A stretch of 64,000 bases of DNA from Pannonibacter sp. XCT-53 (GTDB taxonomy: Bacteria; Pseudomonadota; Alphaproteobacteria; Rhizobiales; Stappiaceae), in assembly GCF_009915765.1 (NCBI RefSeq), contig NZ_JAABLQ010000004.1, positions 124,001 to 188,000 of the forward strand, in the 5' to 3' direction. The stretch's first letter is position 1. Every line of letters starts with the position of its first letter. This document shows positions 42,082 through 51,000 of this stretch, piece after piece. The notes under the pieces were generated by a model. That model was not told the origin of the DNA. It ran no database searches and saw nothing but the letters and a program-made list of their open reading frames with translations. The translations under genes were made by a program, and so were the position numbers.

Positions 42082-42666
42082 TCAGGCGGCTTCTTCCTGG
42101 TCGCCGTCGGTCTCGTCGTCAACCGCATCACCGGCCTTGGCCCGGGACGGGGTCTTCGCCAGGTTCTGCTCGATCTGCTTGATCGCCTCGGTCTCCGAGC
42201 ACTTGTTCACGGCAGCGATCTCGCGGGACATCCGGTCCAGCGCGGCTTCATACAGCTGGCGCTCGGAATAGGACTGTTCCGGCTGGGTGTCGGAGCGGTA
42301 CAGGTCACGCACCACCTCGGAGATGGCGATCAGATCGCCGGAGTTGATCTTGGCTTCGTATTCCTGGGCACGGCGGCTCCACATGGTGCGCTTGACGCGC
42401 GGCCGGCCACGAACGGTCTCAAGTGCCTTCTTGACGGTCGGCGCGTCGGCGAGCTTGCGCATGCCAACGGTCGCAATCTTGGCGACCGGAACGCGGAGGG
42501 TCATCTTGTCCTTCTCGAAGCTGATGACCAGCAGTTCCAGCGAGTGGCCGGCGACGCTCTGTTCCTCGATGGCCAGGATCTGGCCGACGCCATGGGCCGG
42601 ATACACGATGTGCTCACCGGTCTTGAAACCCTGACGCTGCGAGGTCTTCTTTGTCATGGTTGCCAT
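42082..42666 (-). CDS. carD: CarD family transcriptional regulator
   Basis: A protein of 194 residues that binds the beta subunit of RNA polymerase and stabilises open complexes at promoters such as those for rRNA. The N-terminal RNAP-interaction Tudor-like domain (FKTGEHIVYPAHGVGQILAIEEQSVAGHSLELLVISFEKDKMTLRVPVAKI) and the C-terminal helical DNA-binding part (GRPRVKRTMWSRRAQEYEAKINSGDLIAISEVVRDLYR) are complete. The tail is acidic. A second ATG lies three codons downstream. Upstream are a candidate small ORF and leader hairpin (42810-42932). Confidence 0.95.
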   Translation of the reverse strand: MATMTKKTSQRQGFKTGEHIVYPAHGVGQILAIEEQSVAGHSLELLVISFEKDKMTLRVPVAKIATVGMRKLADAPTVKKALETVRGRPRVKRTMWSRRAQEYEAKINSGDLIAISEVVRDLYRSDTQPEQSYSERQLYEAALDRMSREIAAVNKCSETEAIKQIEQNLAKTPSRAKAGDAVDDETDGDQEEAA

Positions 42667-42809
42667 ACGCCTCGTAACTCCTGCGCAGTTGCCGGCCCGA
42701 AGGGGCCGTGTCGCGCCGCCACAGGGGCGACGCGTGTTGGTGTTGAAACGAAAACCGGGCGCGCGGGTGCCATGGCAAGCGCCGCACCAGTTTTGACGTC
42801 TATGGATGG

Positions 42810-42911
42810 TTAGCCGCCGATGGTCATGTGTCCTTGCGTGTCGCCATTCACTTGGGAGATCGTGGCGGGAGGCATAGCCTCACACACAATCCGGTGCAGG
42901 ACTGCGACCAT
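42810..42911 (-). CDS. Candidate 33-residue ORF upstream of carD
   Basis: A short frame starting MVAVLHRIVCEAMPP and ending GHMTIGG before TAA. A perfect Shine-Dalgarno GGAGG lies seven T residues before the ATG. That GGAGG forms the 3' arm of a 5-bp hairpin CCTCC-CACT-GGAGG (42919-42932), so the ribosome site can be hidden. The frame ends 143 bases before carD. There is no recognised family. It may be a small protein, a regulatory leader ORF or coincidence. GC-rich third positions (about 70 percent) are compatible with coding. Confidence 0.4.
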   Translation of the reverse strand: MVAVLHRIVCEAMPPATISQVNGDTQGHMTIGG

Positions 42912-42995
42912 AAAAAAACCTCCAGTGGGAGGGGGTGAACCAAAGACGGCGACGACAACTTGAGTAAGCTAACACAAAAACCATGAAATCCAAAG

Positions 42996-43032
42996 CATAA
43001 AGCGCGCCGGCCCGGGTGAGCCTGCGCGCTTT
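42996..43032 (-). terminator. Terminator of fdxA
   Basis: A 9-bp stem AAAGCGCGC / GCGCGCTTT with a 16-base loop, ending in TTTAT on the minus strand, 53 bases after the fdxA stop codon. Confidence 0.7.
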
Positions 43033-43084
43033 GCATGGTTCCGCAAGGGAAGTCGGGCCAGTTCAGGGCCGGCCGGCGGCCGGC

Positions 43085-43423
43085 TCAGGCCCCGTTCGGA
43101 CCCTTCGGCGAGAAATACTGCTCGAGCTTGTTCTTCACGCCATCGAAGTCCGCGGCCTCGGGAAGCGCATCCTTCTTTTCCGTGATGTTCGGCCACTTTG
43201 CCGCGTATTCGGCGTTCAGCTCGATCCACTTCTCCAGCCCCGGCTCGGTGTCCGGCAGGATGGCCTCGGCCGGGCATTCCGGCTCGCAGACGCCGCAGTC
43301 GATGCACTCGTCCGGATTGATGACGAGCATGTTCTCGCCTTCATAGAAGCAGTCCACCGGGCAGACTTCGACGCAGTCGGTGTACTTGCACTTGATGCAG
43401 TTGTCTGTGACGACGTAGGTCAT
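43085..43423 (-). CDS. fdxA: 7Fe ferredoxin FdxA
   Basis: A protein of 112 residues with two iron-sulfur sites. The first, CIKCKYTDCVEVCPVDCF, has the spacing of a site that holds a 3Fe-4S plus part of a 4Fe-4S cluster. The second, CIDCGVCEPECP, completes the 4Fe-4S cluster. The C-terminal extension WIELNAEYAAKWPNITEKKDALPEA is typical of the alphaproteobacterial FdxA family. It transfers electrons in the cytoplasm. Neighbours (S4 protein and helicase upstream, carD downstream) match the rhizobial order. Confidence 0.96.
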   Translation of the reverse strand: MTYVVTDNCIKCKYTDCVEVCPVDCFYEGENMLVINPDECIDCGVCEPECPAEAILPDTEPGLEKWIELNAEYAAKWPNITEKKDALPEAADFDGVKNKLEQYFSPKGPNGA

Positions 43424-43638
43424 CGCGATCCTCTTGCTGGCGGCCACTCCCGCGCCGCGCCCGTCCGGTCGCAGGGCCTGGTCCTGGCTGACATCCCGTT
43501 GCAGGTGTCCCTCGGAAGGTAAGCCTGATCTGGGGCGTTTGGGTACCTCTTTTGCCTTATCCTGGCAAGCAAACTAAGGCGACAGGGCCGGCCGGGAAAG
43601 AAAAGGTGATCCGTCTGCAGGCCCTTCAAGGGATGAAC

Positions 43639-44127
43639 TTACTCCGGATCGTCCGTATCGCGCGTCATCGCGTCGGGATCAGGCCAGGGCGCCGCGTCTG
43701 GACCCCGCTGGACCGGGATGTCGGCAAAGCCGCCGGTGAAGGCCTCCATGCGCCGCCTGTCCCGCTTGGTCGGCCTGCCGGCGCCAGGGTCGCGGTGCGC
43801 GACCGGCGCTGGCGCTCCGCCGCTCTCGCGCGGAGGCGGGGGCGGGGACAGGTCGCGGTAAAGCAGATGTGCCTCCGGTGCCGGGCCACGCCGGTTGCCC
43901 AGCCCCAGCACCTCCAGCACGAGGACACGCCGCTCCAGCGCAATCGTCAGCACGTCGCCGATGCGGATCGCCTTGCTGGCGCTGTCGATCTTGTCCCGGT
44001 TGACGCGAACGTGGCCTCCGGTCGCAAGCTTCTGCGCCAGCGTGCGCGACTTCGTGACCCTGGCGAACCAGAGCCACTTGTCGATCCGCTGTGAGGGCTG
44101 CGGGCCTGCCGGAGGTGTCTGGCTCAG
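43639..44127 (-). CDS. S4-domain RNA-binding protein (Hsp15-like) with an apparent CTG start
   Basis: The protein has 162 residues. The S4 domain RIDKWLWFARVTKSRTLAQKLATGGHVRVNRDKIDSASKAIRIGDVLTI occupies residues 14-63 and is followed by the Hsp15-like VLGLGNRRGPAPEAHLLY and a Pro/Arg-rich tail. Hsp15 binds 50S subunits carrying nascent chains in other bacteria. Between the preceding in-frame stop (44218-44220) and the S4 core there is no ATG, GTG or TTG. The only near-cognate codon at the right place is CTG at 44125-44127, giving MSQTPPAGPQPSQRIDKW. It overlaps the helicase stop as CTGA, a coupled arrangement. A GTG at 43953 would delete the domain. Confidence 0.8.
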   Translation of the reverse strand: MSQTPPAGPQPSQRIDKWLWFARVTKSRTLAQKLATGGHVRVNRDKIDSASKAIRIGDVLTIALERRVLVLEVLGLGNRRGPAPEAHLLYRDLSPPPPPRESGGAPAPVAHRDPGAGRPTKRDRRRMEAFTGGFADIPVQRGPDAAPWPDPDAMTRDTDDPE

Positions 44128-47100
44128 GACTTGCCTTTTTCCATGCTGGCCTTCAGCGCCATGAGCGCTGCGAAGGGCGAGTTGGGATCGATCGGCTTGT
44201 CGGCACGCGGCGCGCGGTCACGGTTGCCCTGATCCCGGTTGCCCTGGTCCCGGCCGCCCTGACCCTGCGGCTTGCCACCCTTGCGGTCATCCCGGCGCGG
44301 GCCGCCCCGGCGGTCTTCACCGCGCGAAGCCCCCTCGGGACGGTTGCCATCGCCACGGCGGCCTTCGGGGCGAGCGCCATCGCGTCCGCCTTCACGGGAG
44401 CCTTCCGGGCCACCTTCGCGCTTGCCCTGATGCGGACGGCGGTCGCCACGGCCCTGGCCACGGCCCTCACCCTGGCCTTGACCCTGGCCGCGATTGCGAT
44501 CGCCACCACGGCGGGCTTCGCCTTCGGGCCGGCCACGGCGTTCGCCGCGGCCCGGACGCCAGATGTCGATGGTGACGGTTTCCAGCTCGGGTGCGTCGGC
44601 CGAAGCCTCGGCATTCGCTTCAGCGGCAGCCTGTTCCGCCGGGGCGGCTTCGGCAGCCGGGGCAGCCTCGGAAACCGCGTCGGGTGCCGGGATTTCAGCC
44701 GCGACATCTGCAGCTTCGGCGGTCTGTTCGGCCGAGGCTTCCGTCTCGACCGGTGCAGCCGCTGCCACGGCTTCGGGAGGCTTGGCCTTGGCCGCGACCG
44801 GGCGCTGGATCTCGCGCTTTTCCGCGCGGTAGCCGAGAGACTTCAGGATCTCCGCGAAGTCGTCGCCGGCGCAGCCGAGCAGCGAGGTCATGGCAACGGT
44901 CACGGTGAAGGCACCGCCCTGGGCAATCGCGCCCTCCGGCGGAGTGACCGAGGCATCGAGCGGCTTCCAGGCGATCAGCGGGCGGATCAGGTCGGCCAGC
45001 CGCTCAAGGATGTCGACGCGCACGGCGCGCGGGCCGCAGACGCGGAAGCCCACGACCTTGTACAGTGCCTTGTCGATCTGCGGATCGACCGTGATCGAGG
45101 TGCGGCCCGAGGCCGAGAGCTGCGGCAGCTCGGCCAGGCCCGGCATGTCCGGGCTGCCGTGCTTCAGCGCCCAGAGCTGGGCGAGCAACTGGCTCGGCGC
45201 CGGCTTCAGCAGGGCCGGCACATAAATGTTGTAGGCGCCAAAGCGCACGCCCAGCTTGCGCATGGAGGCGCGCATGTCCTGGTCGAGCTGGCGGATCTCG
45301 TTGGCCGCGTCCTGACGCTCGAGAATGCCGAGGCTCTCGTAGATGCGGAAGGCGATGCCGCGCGCCAGGCCCTCAAGGCCTTCGGCGTCCTTGAGGTCGA
45401 TCAGCGGCTTCAGAAGGGTGCCGACATGGGCCTTGACCCACAGGTTCACGCGGTCCTGCACCTTGTCGCGGGCCGGACCGGTCAGATGCTCGTCGGCCAG
45501 CAGCACGAAGCCCGGCGCAAGCGCGTCGTCACCGGCGGTCAGCTTGGCGACCGGCTCGCCCTGCCAGCGGATGGTGCCGTCGCTGGAGAGAACGAAATCC
45601 TCGTTGGCCGCGCGCGACACCCGGTCGGCGCGTGCCTCGATCTCGCTGGCCAGCGCCTTCTGGGCGGCGGCGCGGACGGCCTTGCCTTCGGGGCTGTCCG
45701 AAACCGCGTCCGGTGCGAAGCGGAAGCCCTGCAGACGACCAATGTGCTGGCCCTCCACGAGCACGTCTCCACTTTGCGTGATTTCCGCTTCCAACATGGC
45801 GTTCTCTCTCAAACGTCTCATCAATACGCTTGTCCGCCTGTCCACGAAGCGCTGGGTCAAGCGTTCGTGCAAGGCGTCCGACAGTCTGTCTTCTATGCCG
45901 CGGGTGACACCCTGCCAGTAGGCGGGATCCTTCAGCCAGTCGACACGGTTGGCCACGAATGTCCAGGTGCGGATATGCGCAATCCGGTTCGCCAGAGTGT
46001 CGATATCACCATCTACCCTGTCAGCGAAAGCCACTTGACGCTGAAACCAGTCCTCGTCGACGTGGCCGTTGCGCACGAGCAACGTGTAGAGGTGGGTCAA
46101 CAGGTCGGCATGGTTCGCCGGCGCGATCTTCCGGTAGTCCGGGACCTGGCACACGTCCCACAGCAGTTCCACGCGTGCCGGGCCCGTGGCCATGTCCCGG
46201 ATATCGGGATCGCGCGCGGCATGTTCCAGAGCCTGGATGTCGTCCCCGACCGGCGCGCGAGTCAGTCCCTCTTCGCGCGGCGGCAGGTCGAGCGTCTCGC
46301 GCAGGCTCGTCAGCGAGGCAAAGTCGAGCTGGCTGTTGCGCCACTGCAGCACCTTCAGCGCATCGAAGCGGTGGCTCTCGATGTTCTCCACCAGCTCGTC
46401 GTCGAGCGGATCGACGCGGCCGGTCACCCCGAAGGTGCCGTCGCGCATGTGCCGTCCGGCACGTCCGGCGATCTGGGCCATCTCGGCCGGGGTCAGGGCC
46501 CGGTACTGGTAGCCGTCGAACTTGCGGTTGCCGGCAAAGGCGATGTGGTCGACGTCGAGGTTGAGCCCCATGCCGATGGCGTCGGTCGCCACGAGATAGT
46601 CCACGTCGCCGTTCTGGAACAGCTCGACCTGGGCATTGCGCGTGCGCGGGCTGAGCGAGCCCAGCACCACGGCCGCGCCGCCGCGCTGGCGGCGGATCAG
46701 CTCGGCGATGGCATAGACCTCTGAGGCGGAGAAGGCGACGGCGGCCGAGCGGGTCGGCAGACGGGTGATCTTCTTCGAGCCGGCATAGGTGAGCACCGAC
46801 ATGCGCGGGCGGGTCACCACGTTCAGCCCGGGGATCAGCTTCTCGAGCAGCGGGCGGATCGTTGCTGCACCAAGGAGCAGGGTCTCGGACCGTCCACGCA
46901 GGTTGAGGATCCGGTTGGTGAAGACATGGCCGCGGTCGAGATCGGCGGCGAGCTGGACCTCGTCGATGGCGACGAATTCGGTGTTGAGGTCGAGGGGCAT
47001 GGCCTCGACGGTGCAGACCCAGAAGCGGGGCGTCTTCGGGATGATCTTTTCTTCGCCGGTGATCAGTGCCACCGCCGCCTCGCCGGCGCGGGCAACCAGA

Positions 47101-47276
47101 CGGGCATAGACCTCGCGGGCGAGCAGGCGCAGCGGCAGGCCGATCAGTCCGGATGGCTGGGCCAGCATCCGTTCGATGGCGAGATGCGTCTTGCCCGTGT
47201 TGGTCGGGCCGAGCACGGCCGTGACGGTCTTCGCCCGGGCGGCCGGGGGCAACGGCAGGGTCTTGATCGGAGGCAT
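44124..47276 (-). CDS. Suv3-like DEAD/H RNA helicase with Gly/Arg-rich tail
   Basis: A protein of 1050 residues. Walker A is GPTNTGKT (residues 23-30), the second motif AIDEVQLAADLDRGHVF, and the helicase C motifs are ATDAIGMGLNLDVDHIAFAG and QIAGRAGRHMRDGTFGVTG. The middle carries the Suv3-type C-terminal region. From about residue 810 comes an Ala/Glu/Pro-rich spacer, and from about residue 890 a disordered RG-rich tail with repeated RGQGQGQGEGRG and RDQGNRDQGNRD units that suits RNA binding. Homologues (mgpS in rhizobia) are RNA helicases connected to RNA decay and ribosome function. The S4 gene is translationally coupled downstream. Confidence 0.92.
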   Translation of the reverse strand: MPPIKTLPLPPAARAKTVTAVLGPTNTGKTHLAIERMLAQPSGLIGLPLRLLAREVYARLVARAGEAAVALITGEEKIIPKTPRFWVCTVEAMPLDLNTEFVAIDEVQLAADLDRGHVFTNRILNLRGRSETLLLGAATIRPLLEKLIPGLNVVTRPRMSVLTYAGSKKITRLPTRSAAVAFSASEVYAIAELIRRQRGGAAVVLGSLSPRTRNAQVELFQNGDVDYLVATDAIGMGLNLDVDHIAFAGNRKFDGYQYRALTPAEMAQIAGRAGRHMRDGTFGVTGRVDPLDDELVENIESHRFDALKVLQWRNSQLDFASLTSLRETLDLPPREEGLTRAPVGDDIQALEHAARDPDIRDMATGPARVELLWDVCQVPDYRKIAPANHADLLTHLYTLLVRNGHVDEDWFQRQVAFADRVDGDIDTLANRIAHIRTWTFVANRVDWLKDPAYWQGVTRGIEDRLSDALHERLTQRFVDRRTSVLMRRLRENAMLEAEITQSGDVLVEGQHIGRLQGFRFAPDAVSDSPEGKAVRAAAQKALASEIEARADRVSRAANEDFVLSSDGTIRWQGEPVAKLTAGDDALAPGFVLLADEHLTGPARDKVQDRVNLWVKAHVGTLLKPLIDLKDAEGLEGLARGIAFRIYESLGILERQDAANEIRQLDQDMRASMRKLGVRFGAYNIYVPALLKPAPSQLLAQLWALKHGSPDMPGLAELPQLSASGRTSITVDPQIDKALYKVVGFRVCGPRAVRVDILERLADLIRPLIAWKPLDASVTPPEGAIAQGGAFTVTVAMTSLLGCAGDDFAEILKSLGYRAEKREIQRPVAAKAKPPEAVAAAAPVETEASAEQTAEAADVAAEIPAPDAVSEAAPAAEAAPAEQAAAEANAEASADAPELETVTIDIWRPGRGERRGRPEGEARRGGDRNRGQGQGQGEGRGQGRGDRRPHQGKREGGPEGSREGGRDGARPEGRRGDGNRPEGASRGEDRRGGPRRDDRKGGKPQGQGGRDQGNRDQGNRDRAPRADKPIDPNSPFAALMALKASMEKGKS

Positions 47277-48018
47277 CGCGGCGGGTGCTTCGTTGCGGCC
47301 TTGGCGGTTGACGGCCCCCGGGAGGTGCCGCTTGGGTCCTGACTGTGAGGGCCGGTGTCCGGGATCCGCTGTTCTGGATCCGCTCCCGCCCGCGTCACGC
47401 GAGGCTGGATCAGGCCGGGTCGAAGGGCTGTCTAGCACAGCCGGTTGCGCTCTGTCCTGCCCTCTTTTCGTCCTGTGCCGGCAGCGTCCGGATGCACGCA
47501 GAACGAGTCTGGAACAAAGAAAGTCCGAATCGCTGACATTGGACGATTCAGGATTCGTTCCCTACGACATCTTGTTCCCGCGACAGGTCTTCGTACGAAA
47601 TCGTGAATCTGCTCAAGGATTTGGCGCGTCCTTCGACTCGGACTCGAGTCCGCGGGCGAATCCCGTCAAGCGTCAAGATCTGGTTAAGCCGGCCGGAAAT
47701 CTTGCAACCCCGCTTTGCAACCTTCGGCACCGAAAGGGAACGCAGCGCGGACGAATCGCGGATCAGGCTCCGTTCCTGTCCTGTTCCTCCCGGATCTGGG
47801 GGGGCGTCCGCCAAGGCCCACCAGATGATCGATGTGCCGTCTGATTGGTTTCTGATGAAACTGTTGTGCCTGATCCCGGTTTTAACTTAGGTGTCCCGAA
47901 TTGGGGCGTCGGGGTGATCTGGAGGATCGTTGACCGATAGGTCAGCGATACTGGCCCTTTCCTTGCACATCATCCCTTTGTATGAGTTGTCGCCGTCAAT
48001 CCGAGGGAGGGTACGGGC
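47277..48018. other. Divergent intergenic region with a cluster of GANTC sites
   Basis: No gene is supported in these 742 bases between the helicase and pyc start codons. Ten GANTC motifs lie within 47505-47757, including GACTCGAGTC (47641-47650). At this base composition about one would be expected. GANTC is the target of the cell-cycle methylase CcrM in alphaproteobacteria. The right end carries the pyc ribosome site GAGGGAGG. Confidence 0.6.
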
Positions 48019-51000
48019 TTGAGCATCCGCAAGATACTTGTCGCCAACCGGTCAGAAATCGCAATCCGTGTATTCCGTGCGGCCAATGAGCTTGGCCTGA
48101 AAACCGTGGCCATCTTCGCGGAGCAGGACAAGCTCGCCCTGCACAGATTTAAGGCAGATGAAGCCTATCAAGTAGGCAAGGGGCTGGGTCCGATCGAGGC
48201 CTACCTGTCCATCGACGAGATCATCCGCGTGGCCAAGCTGTCGGGCGCGGATGCGATCCATCCCGGCTACGGCTTCCTGTCGGAGAGCCCGGAATTCGCC
48301 GAGGCCTGCGCGCAGAACGGCATCATCTTCATCGGGCCGCAGCCGGAGACCATGCGCCGGCTCGGCAACAAGGTGGCCGCGCGCAACCTTGCGATCGAGG
48401 CCGGCGTGCCGGTCATGCCGGCAACCGATCCGCTGCCGGACGATCTGGAAGAGATCAAGAAGCTGGCCGAGGGCATCGGCTACCCGGTGATGCTGAAGGC
48501 GTCCTGGGGCGGCGGTGGCCGCGGCATGCGCGTCATCCGCGACGAGGCGACGCTGGTGCGTGAGGTCGTGGCTGCCAAGCGCGAGGCCAAGGCCGCGTTC
48601 GGCAAGGACGAGATCTATCTGGAGAAGCTGGTCCAGCGGGCGCGCCACGTCGAGGTGCAGATCCTGGGCGACAGCCATGGCAACCTCGTGCACCTGTTCG
48701 AGCGCGACTGCTCGATCCAGCGCCGGCATCAGAAGGTCGTCGAACGGGCGCCGGCCCCCTATCTCTCCGAAGATCGCCGGCGGGAGCTGTGTGACTACGG
48801 TCTGAAGATCGGCAAGGCAGTCGACTACTGCGGCGCGGGGACGGTCGAGTTCCTCATGGATGCCGACACGGGCGCGATCTACTTCATCGAAGTCAATCCG
48901 CGCGTGCAGGTCGAGCACACGGTCACCGAACAGGTCACCGGCATCGACATCGTCAAGGCGCAGATCCGCATTGCCGGCGGTGCGGCGATCGGCACCGAGG
49001 CCAGCGGCGTGCCGGCGCAGGCCGACGTGCGTCTCAACGGCCATGCCCTGCAGTGCCGCATCACAACGGAAGACCCGGAGCAGAACTTCATCCCGGACTA
49101 CGGCCGCATCACCGCCTACCGCGGTGCCACCGGCTTCGGCATCCGCCTCGACGGCGGCACGGCCTATTCGGGCGCGGTCATCACCCGGTTCTATGATCCG
49201 CTGCTGGAAAAGGTCACGGCCTGGGCACCGAGTGCCGAAGAGGCCTGCCAGCGCATGGACCGCGCCCTGCGCGAGTTCCGCATCCGCGGCGTTGCCACCA
49301 ACCTGGTGTTCCTCGAGAACATCATCGGTCACCCGGCCTTCCGCGCCAACAACTACACCACGCGCTTCATCGACGACACGCCGGAGCTGTTTGCGCAGGT
49401 GAAGCGGCAGGACCGCGCCACCAAGCTCCTGACCTACATTGCCGACGTGTCCGTCAATGGTCATCCCGAGACCCGCGGGCGGCCGCGTCCCGGCAAGGAT
49501 GCGGCGGCGCCGGTGGTGCCGGATTTCGGCGACGTCAAGCCGGAGGGCACCCGCAACCTGCTCGACACGCTTGGCCCGCGCGGCTTTGCCGACTGGATGA
49601 AGGCGCAGCCGCAGGTGCTCGTCACCGACACGACCATGCGCGACGGCCACCAGTCGCTGCTGGCCACGCGCATGCGCACGCATGACATCGTCGCCATCGC
49701 CGATGCCTATGCCAGCGGCCTGCCGCAGCTGTTCTCGCTCGAATGCTGGGGCGGGGCGACCTTCGACGTCGCCATGCGCTTCCTCACCGAGGATCCCTGG
49801 GAGCGTCTGCGGCTGATCCGGCAGAAGGCCCCCAACATCCTGCTGCAGATGCTGCTGCGTGGCTCCAACGGCGTCGGCTACACCAACTATCCCGACAACG
49901 TGGTCCGCTTCTTCGTGCATCAGGCGGCGACGGCCGGTGTCGACGTGTTCCGCGTGTTCGACTGCCTGAACTGGGTGGAGAACATGCGCGTCTCCATCGA
50001 CGCGGTGCTCGAGACGGACAAGCTCTGCGAGGGCACGCTCTGCTACACCGGCGACCTCCTGGACAGCGCGCGGCCGCAGTATGACCTGAAGTACTACGTC
50101 GGGCTGGCGAAGGAGCTCGAGAAGGCGGGTGCCCATATCCTCGGCGTGAAGGACATGGCCGGCCTCCTGAAGCCGGCCGCCGCGCGGGTGCTGTTCAAGG
50201 CGCTGAAGGAAGAGATCGGCCTGCCGATCCATTTCCACACCCACGACACGTCGGGCATTGGCGGCGCCACCGTCCTGGCGGCGGTCGATGCCGGTGTCGA
50301 TGCCATCGACGGAGCGATGGACGCCTTCTCCGGCAACACCTCGCAGCCGTGTCTTGGCTCCATTGTCGAGGCGCTGAAGGGCTCCGACCGCGATCCTGGC
50401 CTGTCGGCCGATGCGATCCGCCGCATCTCGTTCTACTGGGAGGCGGTGCGCCATCAGTATGCGGCCTTCGAGAGCGACCTGAAGGGGCCGGCCTCCGAGG
50501 TCTATCTGCACGAGATGCCGGGTGGCCAGTTCACCAACCTCAAGGAGCAGGCGCGCTCGCTTGGCCTTGAGACCCGCTGGCACGAGGTGGCGCAGGCCTA
50601 TGCCGACGCGAACATGATGTTCGGTGACATCGTCAAGGTGACGCCGTCGTCCAAGGTCGTCGGCGACATGGCGCTGATGATGGTGAGCCAGGGCCTGACC
50701 GTGACCGATGTGGTCAACCCGGACAAGGACGTGGCCTTCCCGGATTCGGTCGTGCAGATGCTGCGCGGCGACCTGGGGCAGCCGCCGGCTGGCTGGCCGA
50801 AGGCGCTGCAGGACAAGGTGCTGAAGGGCGAGACCCCGATCACCGTCCGGCCGGGGTCGCTCCTCAAGTCGGAGGACATCGAGGCGCGGCGCAAGGAGGC
50901 GGCCGAGAAGACCGGTATCGACATCGATGACCAGGCTCTGGCGTCCTACCTCATGTATCCGAAGGTCTTCACCGATTTCGCCAGGGCGCAGGTCCAGTAC

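Noticed and set aside
44200..44560. CRISPR-like or satellite DNA in the helicase 3' end
   Set aside because: The repetition is an in-frame Arg/Gly/Gln-rich protein tail with degenerate codons. There are no regular spacers.
47505..47757. Replication origin based on the GANTC cluster
   Set aside because: No group of DnaA boxes, no AT-rich unwinding element, and none of the usual origin neighbours (hemE, parAB, mnmG, dnaN). The cluster is better treated as a regulatory observation.
47548..47814. An 88-codon minus-strand frame in the helicase-pyc gap
   Set aside because: No ribosome site, no recognisable motif, and it overlaps the GANTC cluster. More likely chance in a long gap.
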